Origin: JANNWF01 sp052390415 | Lineage (GTDB): Bacteria > Pseudomonadota > Gammaproteobacteria > Xanthomonadales > Xanthomonadaceae | Assembly (NCBI GenBank): GCA_052390415.1 | Contig: JBQTGY010000085.1 | Coordinates: 1 to 56,387, forward strand | DNA: 56,387 bases | Direction of reading: 5' to 3' | Shown here: in pieces, positions 16,616-23,556 of the stretch | Numbering within the stretch: the stretch's first letter is position 1 | Layout: each line of letters begins with the position of its first letter | Notes under the pieces: model-generated | The model's database searches: none | Seen by the model: the letters and a program-made list of their open reading frames with translations, nothing else | Told to the model about the DNA's origin: nothing | Program-made: the position numbers and the translations under genes

Positions 16616-16972
16616 TCATTGCGACAGTGATTCCTCGATCGAGCGTTTCGTGTCGATTCGACCGACTTCAGCGCGCAACTCCTCAATTTCTCGCTCGAGT
16701 TTCACGAACTCCAGTTGCTTGCGACGAAGAAAGTCAGCCGCAGCCTTGACTTTAGCCATACCGCCACTGCTGGTGAGCACGTAGGCGTAGGCGAGCTTGT
16801 TTTGGCTGGTCCTGAAGTTCTTGACCTTGACCAATCCTTTGTCGACGAGCGCACGCAAGCAGTAGTTGGTCTTGCCCAGCGACAGCCCAAGGCGACGCGC
16901 AAGTTCGCGCTGCGACAGATCCGGGTTGTCGGTCAGCAGGCGCAGCAATTGGAAGCGAAGTTCGTCGTCCAC
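16616..16972 (-). CDS. EPS-associated MarR family transcriptional regulator
   Basis: A 118-residue winged-helix protein. LRFQLLRLLTDNPDLSQRELARRLGLS with NYCLRALVDKGLVKVKNF forms the helix-turn-helix, and a C-terminal amphipathic helix (about 80-112) can form a coiled coil for dimerisation. It matches the small MarR-type regulators repeatedly found inside exopolysaccharide operons of proteobacteria. The start is GTG at 16972, the only option after an in-frame TAG lying within the ops motif. No Shine-Dalgarno is visible ahead of it. It is the first gene after the ops site and likely the first gene of the RfaH-controlled distal operon. The operator is unknown. Confidence 0.88.
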   Translation of the reverse strand: MDDELRFQLLRLLTDNPDLSQRELARRLGLSLGKTNYCLRALVDKGLVKVKNFRTSQNKLAYAYVLTSSGGMAKVKAAADFLRRKQLEFVKLEREIEELRAEVGRIDTKRSIEESLSQ

Positions 16973-16995
16973 AGATTTGTAGCTGAAGCGTCTGA

Positions 16996-17007
16996 CACGC
17001 TACCGCC
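16996..17007 (-). promoter_or_regulatory. ops element (RfaH recruitment site)
   Basis: Read on the minus strand this is GGCGGTAGCGTG, identical over 12 bases to the operon polarity suppressor sequence of E. coli RfaH-controlled operons. It sits 23 nt before the first gene of the distal polysaccharide operon and 77 nt after the rfaH stop codon. In the known system, RNA polymerase pauses at ops and the exposed non-template strand recruits RfaH. Confidence 0.85.
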
Positions 17008-17084
17008 CTACGGCGTGCTGGACGATCCGCTGAGCCCGATAAGCGCTGGTTGTAAGTCTTCGCCGATGGCGAGGACCGAGCGTA

Positions 17085-17588
17085 CTAAAGCCGCACCGCC
17101 AACTGGCAACGCGGCAAGACTACTTCGCGGTGCGTGCCCAGGAACTCAAGCAACACGCGGACCCGCGCCATTCCCTCCTGAAGGACGAAGACACCGTCCA
17201 GACCGGAGAATGGCCCATCGGTGAGCCGGACCTTTTCGCCGGGACGCAAATCTGGTGCGTCGAGCCGCACAAACCCATCCTGCGCATCGATGCGACGGCG
17301 AATGTTGTCGATCACGGCGTTCGGGATCGCCGCCGGCACCCCACCAAATCGGACCAATCCCAAGGCCCCGCGCGTTGAACGCACCGGAGCCAATGAAGTG
17401 TGGTCCGTATCGGCCTGCAAAAAGATGTAGTTGGGAAACAAACACTCGACCCGATGCTTGAGCCCGCCCACCGAACGCATCACCCGCCTCAATCGAGGCA
17501 ACAGGCACTCATAACCTTGGCGGGTCAGATGCTCGTGAGCGATGGCCTCGGAACGAGGCTTGGTGGCAACGGCGAACCAAGCTTGCAC
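17085..17588 (-). CDS. rfaH: RfaH, NusG-paralogue antitermination factor
   Basis: A 167-residue protein close in length to E. coli RfaH (162). The N-terminal NGN domain (about 1-100) has WFAVATKPR, LFPNYIFLQAD and VRSTRGALGLVRFGG. The C-terminal part (115-165) is the KOW-type domain, with RPGEKVRLTDGPFSGLDGVF. Glu48 (VECLFPNY) and Arg142 (GMARVRV) fall at the positions of the E48-R138 salt bridge that holds E. coli RfaH in its autoinhibited all-alpha form, which separates it from housekeeping NusG. Family role: it travels with RNA polymerase after loading at ops, suppresses Rho termination and recruits ribosomes. The gene lies directly upstream of an exact ops site, so local control of the distal operon is very likely. 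Confidence 0.93.
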   Translation of the reverse strand: MQAWFAVATKPRSEAIAHEHLTRQGYECLLPRLRRVMRSVGGLKHRVECLFPNYIFLQADTDHTSLAPVRSTRGALGLVRFGGVPAAIPNAVIDNIRRRIDAQDGFVRLDAPDLRPGEKVRLTDGPFSGLDGVFVLQEGMARVRVLLEFLGTHREVVLPRCQLAVRL

Positions 17589-17681
17589 GCAATTCCCTGT
17601 GGTGCGTTCAACGCGTGAACGCAGCCTAATGGATCAGGTTCGCTGTCGCAAGCGGGGAGAGTGTGAAGGCACCCTCGTCAG

Positions 17682-18653
17682 TCAGCGTGCCGGAGCAGAT
17701 TGGCGCAGTTGCTCATCAAAGTAAGCAATCGTCTGGAGCAAGCCTTCACGCAACGCAATTTTCGGCTCCCAACCAAGCTTGGTGCGCGCAAGTTCAATTT
17801 CGGGCTTGCGTTGGGTCGGGTCATCGGCAGGCAGCGGCAAGAACGTGAGCGTCGAAGCGGAGCCGGTCAGCTCAATCACCTGCTCGGCCAACTCGCGAAT
17901 CGTGAACTCGCCGGGGTTGCCTAGATTGACGGGCCCTGGAAAGCCTCTCTCGGTATCCATCAGTCGCAGGAAACCCTCGATCAAATCATCGACGTAACAG
18001 AATGACCGCGTCTGCTGACCCTCGCCATAAATGGTGATGGGCTCACCTTTCAGTGCCTGCACGATGAAGTTCGACACGACACGACCATCGTTGGGGTGCA
18101 TGCGCGGGCCGTAAGTATTGAAGATGCGCGCGACCTTGATGTCGAGACCATGCTGGCGGTGATAATCGAAGAACAGGGTTTCGGCGCAGCGTTTGCCTTC
18201 GTCATAGCAGGAGCGGATGCCAATCGGGTTGACGTTGCCCCAATAGCCTTCCGGCTGCGGATGCACGCTGGGGTCACCGTAAACCTCACTGGTGGACGCC
18301 TGAAAGATGCGTGCGCGCAGGCGCTTCGCCAAGCCAAGCATGTTGATCGCGCCATGCACTGACGTCTTCGTGGTCTGCACCGGGTCGTGCTGATAATGAA
18401 TCGGCGACGCGGGACACGCCAGGTTGTAGATTTCGTCCACTTCGATGAAAAGTGGAAAGGTCACATCGTGGCGAATGAACTCGAAGCGCGGATTGCCGTG
18501 CAGGTGTTCGATGTTGCGTTTGCTGCCGGTGAACAGGTTGTCAGCGCACACCACTTCATCACCACGCGCCAGCAGGCGGTCAATCAGGTGGGAACCAAGA
18601 AAGCCCGCTCCGCCCGTGACCAACACGCGCTTGCGGCTGTTGTAGTTCCTCAT
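17682..18653 (-). CDS. UDP-glucuronate decarboxylase (UDP-xylose synthase)
   Basis: A 323-residue extended SDR. TGGAGFLGSH (13-22) binds NAD, QASTSEVYGD (118-127) carries the catalytic Thr/Ser-Glu, and Y150-DEGK154 is YxxxK. NLACPASPIHYQ and YGPRMHPNDGRVVSNF are hallmarks of UXS, which oxidises UDP-glucuronate, decarboxylates it and reduces the product to UDP-xylose. Its substrate is made by the UDP-glucose dehydrogenase encoded next to it (start ATG 18653 overlaps that gene's stop by 4 nt). The pair implies that xylose, or a derivative, is in the polymer. It ends 93 nt before rfaH. Confidence 0.94.
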   Translation of the reverse strand: MRNYNSRKRVLVTGGAGFLGSHLIDRLLARGDEVVCADNLFTGSKRNIEHLHGNPRFEFIRHDVTFPLFIEVDEIYNLACPASPIHYQHDPVQTTKTSVHGAINMLGLAKRLRARIFQASTSEVYGDPSVHPQPEGYWGNVNPIGIRSCYDEGKRCAETLFFDYHRQHGLDIKVARIFNTYGPRMHPNDGRVVSNFIVQALKGEPITIYGEGQQTRSFCYVDDLIEGFLRLMDTERGFPGPVNLGNPGEFTIRELAEQVIELTGSASTLTFLPLPADDPTQRKPEIELARTKLGWEPKIALREGLLQTIAYFDEQLRQSAPAR

Positions 18654-20020
18654 GCGCTTGCTCCGCCTGCCTGGGTGAGTACGGGTCGCCGTACTGAGCG
18701 GCCGCGACCAATACCGTAATAGGCAAGCCCGGCAGCTTCTACAGTGGAAGGATCGTAGATGTTGCGGCCATCAAAAATGGCGGGTTCACGAAGTGCGGCA
18801 CGAATGGCTTCGAAGTCGGGACTCCAATACGCCTTCCACTCGGTGACCACGATCAGGGAATCGGCGCCTTGCAACGCCGCTGCGGGCGAGTCACACAGGC
18901 TCAGGTCATTACGATCGCCAAAGACGCGCCCCGCTTCCGGCATCGCCTCCGGATCGTGCGCGCGGACCTTTGCGCCGGCTGCCCATAACGAATCCAGCAG
19001 GCTGCGGCTGGATGCTTCGCGCATGTCGTCGGTGTTGGGCTTGAACGCCAGACCCCACACCGCAAACGTCTTGCCGGCGATGTCGCCGCCGAAATGGCGC
19101 AACACCAACTCGGGCAACTTCTGCTTCTGCAATCCGTTAACCGCTTCCACCGCACTCAGAATCTGCGGCGAATAGCCGTGCTGGCGCGCAGTGCGTTCAA
19201 GCGCCTGCACGTCCTTGGGAAAACAGGAGCCGCCATAGCCCGCCCCTGGATAGATGAAACTGTAGCCAATACGCGCATCCGAACCGATACCATGCCGCAC
19301 CATTTCGATGTCGGCACCAACACGCTCGGCAATATTGGCCATCTCGTTCATGAAACTGATTTTGGTTGCCAACATGGCGTTGGCGGCGTATTTGGTCAAC
19401 TCGGCCGAGCGCTCATCCATCACCACGATGCGCTCGTGATTGCGATTGAAGGGGGCATACAGTCGCTTCATGGTATCCACCGCGGCGCTGCTGCCAGATC
19501 CGATCACGATGCGATCCGGACGCATGCAGTCGTTGATGGCGGCACCTTCCTTCAAGAACTCGGGATTGGAGACCACTTCAAACTTCACCTCGGATTGACG
19601 CCCTGACAGCGCGAGGGAAATCGCTGTTCGAACCTTGTCAGCGGTACCGACAGGCACAGTCGACTTGTTGACGACGACAGCCGCTCGCGCCAGGTGAGTG
19701 CCGATCGTGTTTGCCACCGCGAGCACATACTTGAGATCGGCGCTGCCGTCTTCGTCCGGCGGCGTGCCCACGGCAATGAAAATGACTTCGGCGCGCGCAA
19801 TGGCGGCCGGCGCGTCGGTGGTGAACAGCAGGCGACCAGCGGCTCGGTTGCCGTTCACCAGATCCTCCAGGCCGGGCTCATAAATCGGCAGCACGCCGTT
19901 ATTGAGACCCGCGATCTTCGCTGCATCAACATCGACACAGATGACCTGATGGCCGACCTCGGCGAGGCAAGTGCCGGTGACCAGACCGACATAACCGGTT
20001 CCAAAAATTGTGACGTGCAT
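18650..20020 (-). CDS. ugd: UDP-glucose 6-dehydrogenase
   Basis: A 456-residue cytosolic NAD enzyme that oxidises UDP-glucose twice to UDP-glucuronate. The N-terminal Rossmann motif is FGTGYVGLVTG (6-16). VGTPPDEDGSADL, NKSTVPVGTA and NPEFLKEGAAI are family blocks. GAGYGGSCFPKDV contains the catalytic Cys and the adjacent Lys. The C-terminal domain has LAFKPNTDDMREASS. The length is typical. It begins at ATG 20020, 81 nt after the ligase-like gene, and overlaps the UXS gene by 4 nt. It provides the precursor of UDP-xylose and possibly glucuronic acid for the polymer. Confidence 0.95.
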   Translation of the reverse strand: MHVTIFGTGYVGLVTGTCLAEVGHQVICVDVDAAKIAGLNNGVLPIYEPGLEDLVNGNRAAGRLLFTTDAPAAIARAEVIFIAVGTPPDEDGSADLKYVLAVANTIGTHLARAAVVVNKSTVPVGTADKVRTAISLALSGRQSEVKFEVVSNPEFLKEGAAINDCMRPDRIVIGSGSSAAVDTMKRLYAPFNRNHERIVVMDERSAELTKYAANAMLATKISFMNEMANIAERVGADIEMVRHGIGSDARIGYSFIYPGAGYGGSCFPKDVQALERTARQHGYSPQILSAVEAVNGLQKQKLPELVLRHFGGDIAGKTFAVWGLAFKPNTDDMREASSRSLLDSLWAAGAKVRAHDPEAMPEAGRVFGDRNDLSLCDSPAAALQGADSLIVVTEWKAYWSPDFEAIRAALREPAIFDGRNIYDPSTVEAAGLAYYGIGRGRSVRRPVLTQAGGASA

Positions 20021-20101
20021 AAGTGGGATGGCTGAAAGTGGAGAGAACTGGGATTTGTTGAGCGCGCGCCTCGCGATGGCGGCGCGTCGGCTTGGATGAA
20101 C

Positions 20102-21505
20102 TCAGCCGTGGTCTGAATCAGGTGGCGCCAATCCAGTCGACGTCGCGGGTGGCGGCTTGCTCAGTTCCGGCATGAGACACCCAACGAGCAACGCAGCGAC
20201 CACGGACAATGCCGTTGTTCGCAGCGGATAGTCGATGAGACTGTGAATCAACAAGAGGCCAATGCCGAGCAGAGACGCCCATCGCCAAGGTGCTCGTGAT
20301 GACGGGCTTTGTAGGGCATCGACGCCGAGTCTGGCCAGCAGCGCGAGGCCAAACAAGATGAGAACCACCATCGGCAAACCACCCTCCAGCGTCCACTCCA
20401 GCCAATCGTTGTGGGCGCGGTTGACGTAATACTCGGATCGTTGTTCGGGTGGTTCCACTGAAGGATATACGCTGGGAAAGGTACCAGCGCCAGCGCCCAA
20501 CACGCCGAAATTATCGATGGCATCCAAGGTGTTGATGGCGGTCGTCCAGCGTTTATCTTCAAGCGGGTCGGTCTTCAGTCGGCTCAGCAAGTCGGCCAAT
20601 CCATATTGCATGCTGATGGCCATGCCGATGATGGCAGCGAGCAAAAGCCAACGACGAAATTTCTGGTCGCGGCGACGCCCCTCGCTCATCCGCCGACGAA
20701 ATAACCAAGCCATCACCGCGATGCCAGCAAACGCCGCAATGCCCAACAGCACGCCGGCGCGCGAGCGCGTCACCGCCAAACCCACGACCAGCAATATCAA
20801 CGCGAACACCGCCATCAATAACCAGGCCGGTCGCTGATCGCGCGGAGCCCTGTAATAGCTGACCATGAGCCACGCCGTCGCGAGCGGCAAACAAAGCGAC
20901 AACAACGATGCCAAATGATTGCGATTGGCAAATGCACCCACCGCGTTGGTCGTGCTGGTCACGGCATGCCATCGCAACTCGCTGCTTGGGCCACCGGCCA
21001 ACTGCGCAAAGCCCAGCACGCATGAAGCCAAGCCAAGCATCAACACCCATTTGAGCAGTCGAATACGGCGATCAAGGTCGAGACGAGCGACCAAACCCAA
21101 CATCACAATCGGCGGCAGCAAAGCCAAAAGCGCGCGCAAGGTCGCCGCCGGATCCACACTGATCGGGCGCGCTCCGATCGCAACGCCTGCCAGCTCCAAC
21201 TCTTGGGCTAACGCGCCGCGTCCGGCCAATTGTTGCCAGATCGCCGCAGGCAAAGGTATCAGCTGCGTTGCCACAAGCGTGACGAGGCAGAACACCCAGC
21301 CGAACACCAACAAACTGCGTCCGGGCAATTGTCCGGCGTTTGGTGCGAACAGGCTGCAGGCGCCCAAAATCAACGCGAATAATTGCAACGCAGACTCAGC
21401 CGGCAAAGCTTGTCGAGTCCCTCCTCCAAGCGCCAGCGCCGAGGTCAGTAACGCGGCGGCGGCCAGCCATAACAAGCGCGTGGAAAGCGTGCCCTCAGTT
21501 GCCAT
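20102..21505 (-). CDS. O-antigen ligase/polymerase family membrane protein (Wzy_C domain)
   Basis: A 467-residue polytopic protein with about 11-12 hydrophobic segments. FANRNHLASLLSL and the later loop RAHNDWLEWTLEGGLPM are the signature features of the WaaL/Wzy (Wzy_C) family. The large periplasmic loop lies between about residues 300 and 355, where TFPSVYPSVEPPEQRSEYYVNRAHND is located (read in two parts). Such proteins either polymerise repeat units or ligate finished chains to an acceptor. With a Wzm/Wzt exporter in the same locus a ligase role is possible, but with Wza/Wzc a polymerase role is equally so. The start at ATG 21505 is favoured by GGAG 8 nt upstream; the frame extends to 21559. 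Confidence 0.85.
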   Translation of the reverse strand: MATEGTLSTRLLWLAAAALLTSALALGGGTRQALPAESALQLFALILGACSLFAPNAGQLPGRSLLVFGWVFCLVTLVATQLIPLPAAIWQQLAGRGALAQELELAGVAIGARPISVDPAATLRALLALLPPIVMLGLVARLDLDRRIRLLKWVLMLGLASCVLGFAQLAGGPSSELRWHAVTSTTNAVGAFANRNHLASLLSLCLPLATAWLMVSYYRAPRDQRPAWLLMAVFALILLVVGLAVTRSRAGVLLGIAAFAGIAVMAWLFRRRMSEGRRRDQKFRRWLLLAAIIGMAISMQYGLADLLSRLKTDPLEDKRWTTAINTLDAIDNFGVLGAGAGTFPSVYPSVEPPEQRSEYYVNRAHNDWLEWTLEGGLPMVVLILFGLALLARLGVDALQSPSSRAPWRWASLLGIGLLLIHSLIDYPLRTTALSVVAALLVGCLMPELSKPPPATSTGLAPPDSDHG

Positions 21506-21570
21506 CAATGGCACTCCACTCCTGAGAACCGACGTGGGCCGGCATTCAATATCGGCCATGAAACAGGCAC

Positions 21571-21720
21571 GCCACTTTCAGCGGCATGCCCAAAAAGACA
21601 CGGGCCGCTTTCAGCGGCATGCCCAAAAAGACACGGGCCGCTATCAGCGGCATGTCCAAAAAGGCACGGGCCGCTATCAGCGGCATGCCCAAAAAGACAC
21701 GGGCCGCTATCAGCGGCCCG
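21571..21720 (-). repeat. Tandem 33-bp hairpin repeats (four full copies and a partial fifth)
   Basis: Units start at 21571, 21604, 21637, 21670 and 21703 with an exact 33-bp period and only a few substitutions. Each unit holds a perfect 6-bp stem GCCGCT/AGCGGC around a 3-nt loop (first copy GCCACT, one mismatch) and a spacer with five or six A. On the minus strand each reads as a hairpin, seven bases, then TTTTT. The first hairpin met by transcription (21700-21720) has a 9-bp perfect stem. It lies between the FecR-like gene and the ligase gene. The repeat is a multiple of three and is open in several frames, but no start or protein character supports coding. Confidence 0.85.
21700..21720 (-). 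terminator. Terminator-like hairpin (first of the array)
   Basis: CGGGCCGCT-GAT-AGCGGCCCG (minus strand) is a perfect 9-bp stem with a 3-nt loop. It starts 26 nt after the stop codon of the FecR-like gene, and TGTCTTTTT follows it. The T-run is displaced by a few bases, so it may attenuate rather than fully terminate. Confidence 0.5.
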
Positions 21721-21745
21721 AGCCCATTCGCCTGAACCCCTTCGA

Positions 21746-22198
21746 TCAGGGGCTGGACGGGTCGTCATCCAATTCTTCGGCAATCAGCACGCCTGCCACC
21801 ACCACGGCGGGCACGTAGACCCAAGGCGACACACCCGCTACAACGGCCCCCTTTGCGCCTATCGCCAAGCCGCCTGGAGCCACTGCCTCAACGGTGAGCA
21901 ACCAACCCGCGCACGGGGATCCATCCGACAAAGTCACGACAGTACCGGACTCGACCTTGACATCGCAGCCATCGTCATACTTCAACAACGCGGTAGAGCC
22001 TTCCATCGCCATGACACGACTGCCCTTCATCAGGACTTCGCCGTTCACACCGGCAACGAATTCTTCCCCCGAGTTGACCAAAATGCTGCCATCGACTTCG
22101 GCCAAGGTAGCCGAAGACTTGGGTGCTTCGGTCTGCGCGAATGCAGCAACCGAAAACAGCAGAGCGCTCGCGAGCGTAGTGAATTTGGCCAATTTCAT
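21746..22198 (-). CDS. Small exported FecR-like domain protein
   Basis: A 150-residue protein from ATG 22198. The N-terminus (MKLAKFTTLASALLFSVAAFAQ) is a clear Sec signal peptide with AFA cleavage. The middle (about 30-100) is beta-rich: AEVDGSILVNSGEEFVAG, LMKGSRVMAMEGSTALL and VESGTVVTLSDGSPC, which resembles the FecR periplasmic domain found in proteins bound to polysaccharide export systems. Two Cys may pair. A hydrophobic stretch (about 118-140) and an acidic tail ELDDDPSSP follow, perhaps a membrane anchor. It lies in the gene group following wzc and immediately before the hairpin array. Function unknown; periplasmic role in assembly is inferred from context. Confidence 0.7.
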   Translation of the reverse strand: MKLAKFTTLASALLFSVAAFAQTEAPKSSATLAEVDGSILVNSGEEFVAGVNGEVLMKGSRVMAMEGSTALLKYDDGCDVKVESGTVVTLSDGSPCAGWLLTVEAVAPGGLAIGAKGAVVAGVSPWVYVPAVVVAGVLIAEELDDDPSSP

Positions 22199-22302
22199 GA
22201 GTGCCTCTGGTTGTCGCGGCTGGCAAAGCCAGCGGTAGTCGGAGAATGCCACAGCAATGCGCGCAGCGGCAACCTTCAAAGTGTCTCTTGTTGGCCGTGC
22301 AC

Positions 22303-23556
22303 TCAGCTTTCCGGTTCGACGTTGCGCACGATCTTCAACCCATCAAACCACGCACGACCGCCTACCCACTGCTCGGCTGGAACCCGTGCGTCGAGTCGCA
22401 GCAACAGCGTCTGGCTCCGACAGCCTTCTGCAGGCACCACGAAGTCGGCGGCAAAATCCGACCAGCTCTTGCGTCCGGTCAATTTCTCGGATTCAGCAAT
22501 GAACACGGCAGGGTTGGCCCAGCAGCTGATGACCCACTTCAAGCCACGCTCGTTGCGCAAGTCGTCCAATCTGACCCGGCCCTGCAAGCTGTAATTGCCG
22601 GGCGGCAGGGCCAAGCGCTGTTGCACGTGAGCGAATGCGACTCGACGATTGCGAAATTCGACTACCAGCGCGTTTTGTCCTTCCACGCCGGTGCCACCTT
22701 GAGCGCGTATGGAGGCGCCGGCCACCTTGCCCCATTGCCATCCGAACCCTCCGCCGGATGTCGGGAGTTCGAAGCCGCCGTCGAACACATTACCAATGCG
22801 AGTGCGCTGCTCGGCCGGAAGGCCGTCCACCCACAACCAATGCGCCTTGGTTACCTGGTCATTGGCCAGCAGCCGGTTGATCCACAGGTCACGTTCCTGC
22901 CGGGACAGCGAATGCGGCAATCTGCGCAATCGGTCAAACACGTCGTCTAGCACCTCCTGGCTTTCCGCCTGGGCAGCCCACGTGGCCAAGAATCGATCAC
23001 GCCAAGCAGGCGCATGGGTTCCCATCCACGTCACCAGCGCTATCCGGCCCTCTGGATGTTTAGCCATGGACAGCAAAGCAGGTCCGATGGTGTGCATCTG
23101 TCGCGGCGTCAATCGGAGCAACTGATCATAGTGAAACGCTGCACGATCAAAGTCACCTGTGGCCACCGCGTAATCGGCCAGCCACGCGTGTGTGTGCCGC
23201 TCACGCGGCGTTCTGTGGGCGCCAATCTTCATCAGTGAGGCTGCCTGGCTGACTTGCCCTTGGCGATCTTGCAATTGGCCAAATGCAGCATAGGCCGAAC
23301 CGCTCAAAGGAGAGCCCCGCAGCATGCGAGTCGCCAGCTGTTCGATCTGCTTGTCGACCGCAGGCGTGGGCGGCAGTTGGAACAGACGCTTCAACTCGCG
23401 CGTCGATGCCTCCGCTTGATTGGGGAGAATCGAGAGTGCACGGGTTGGATTTTTGGATGCAATCGCATCCGCTTGGCCTTGACGCACGATCACGCTTGCC
23501 AGCCACAGCGCCAACGGAATCGTCGCCAAGCGTGCTACCAGCCACGATCGACTCAC
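22303..23556 (-). CDS. Envelope protein with TPR-like helices and a jelly-roll-like C-terminus
   Basis: A 417-residue protein beginning at GTG 23556, which overlaps the J-domain gene's stop as GTGA. Residues about 8-24 form an N-terminal membrane anchor or signal. Residues ~85-230 are alpha-helical with TPR-like spacing (SAYAAFGQLQDRQGQVSQAASLM, HAWLADYAVATGDFDRAAFHYDQLLRL, each read in parts). Residues ~265-410 are beta-rich with NVFDGGFELPTSGGGFGW and LPPGNYSLQGRVRLDDL, like the carbohydrate-binding jelly-roll modules of cell-surface proteins. I do not recognise a named family. Its coupling to the J-domain gene suggests the two proteins work together in the periplasm or at the membrane. Confidence 0.7.
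   Translation of the reverse strand: MSRSWLVARLATIPLALWLASVIVRQGQADAIASKNPTRALSILPNQAEASTRELKRLFQLPPTPAVDKQIEQLATRMLRGSPLSGSAYAAFGQLQDRQGQVSQAASLMKIGAHRTPRERHTHAWLADYAVATGDFDRAAFHYDQLLRLTPRQMHTIGPALLSMAKHPEGRIALVTWMGTHAPAWRDRFLATWAAQAESQEVLDDVFDRLRRLPHSLSRQERDLWINRLLANDQVTKAHWLWVDGLPAEQRTRIGNVFDGGFELPTSGGGFGWQWGKVAGASIRAQGGTGVEGQNALVVEFRNRRVAFAHVQQRLALPPGNYSLQGRVRLDDLRNERGLKWVISCWANPAVFIAESEKLTGRKSWSDFAADFVVPAEGCRSQTLLLRLDARVPAEQWVGGRAWFDGLKIVRNVEPES

Noticed and set aside
21571..21720. CRISPR-like or protein-coding repeat array
   Set aside because: The spacing is regular but the whole 33-bp unit is repeated, with no unique spacers and no cas genes. The 11-residue repeats it could encode (e.g. 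DSGPCLFGHAA) come without a start signal and without a protein context.
21746..22198. PEP-CTERM/VPEP sorting signal at the C-terminus of the FecR-like protein
   Set aside because: A hydrophobic segment is present, but there is no PEP motif before it and the tail is acidic rather than Arg-rich. No exosortase gene is in the window.
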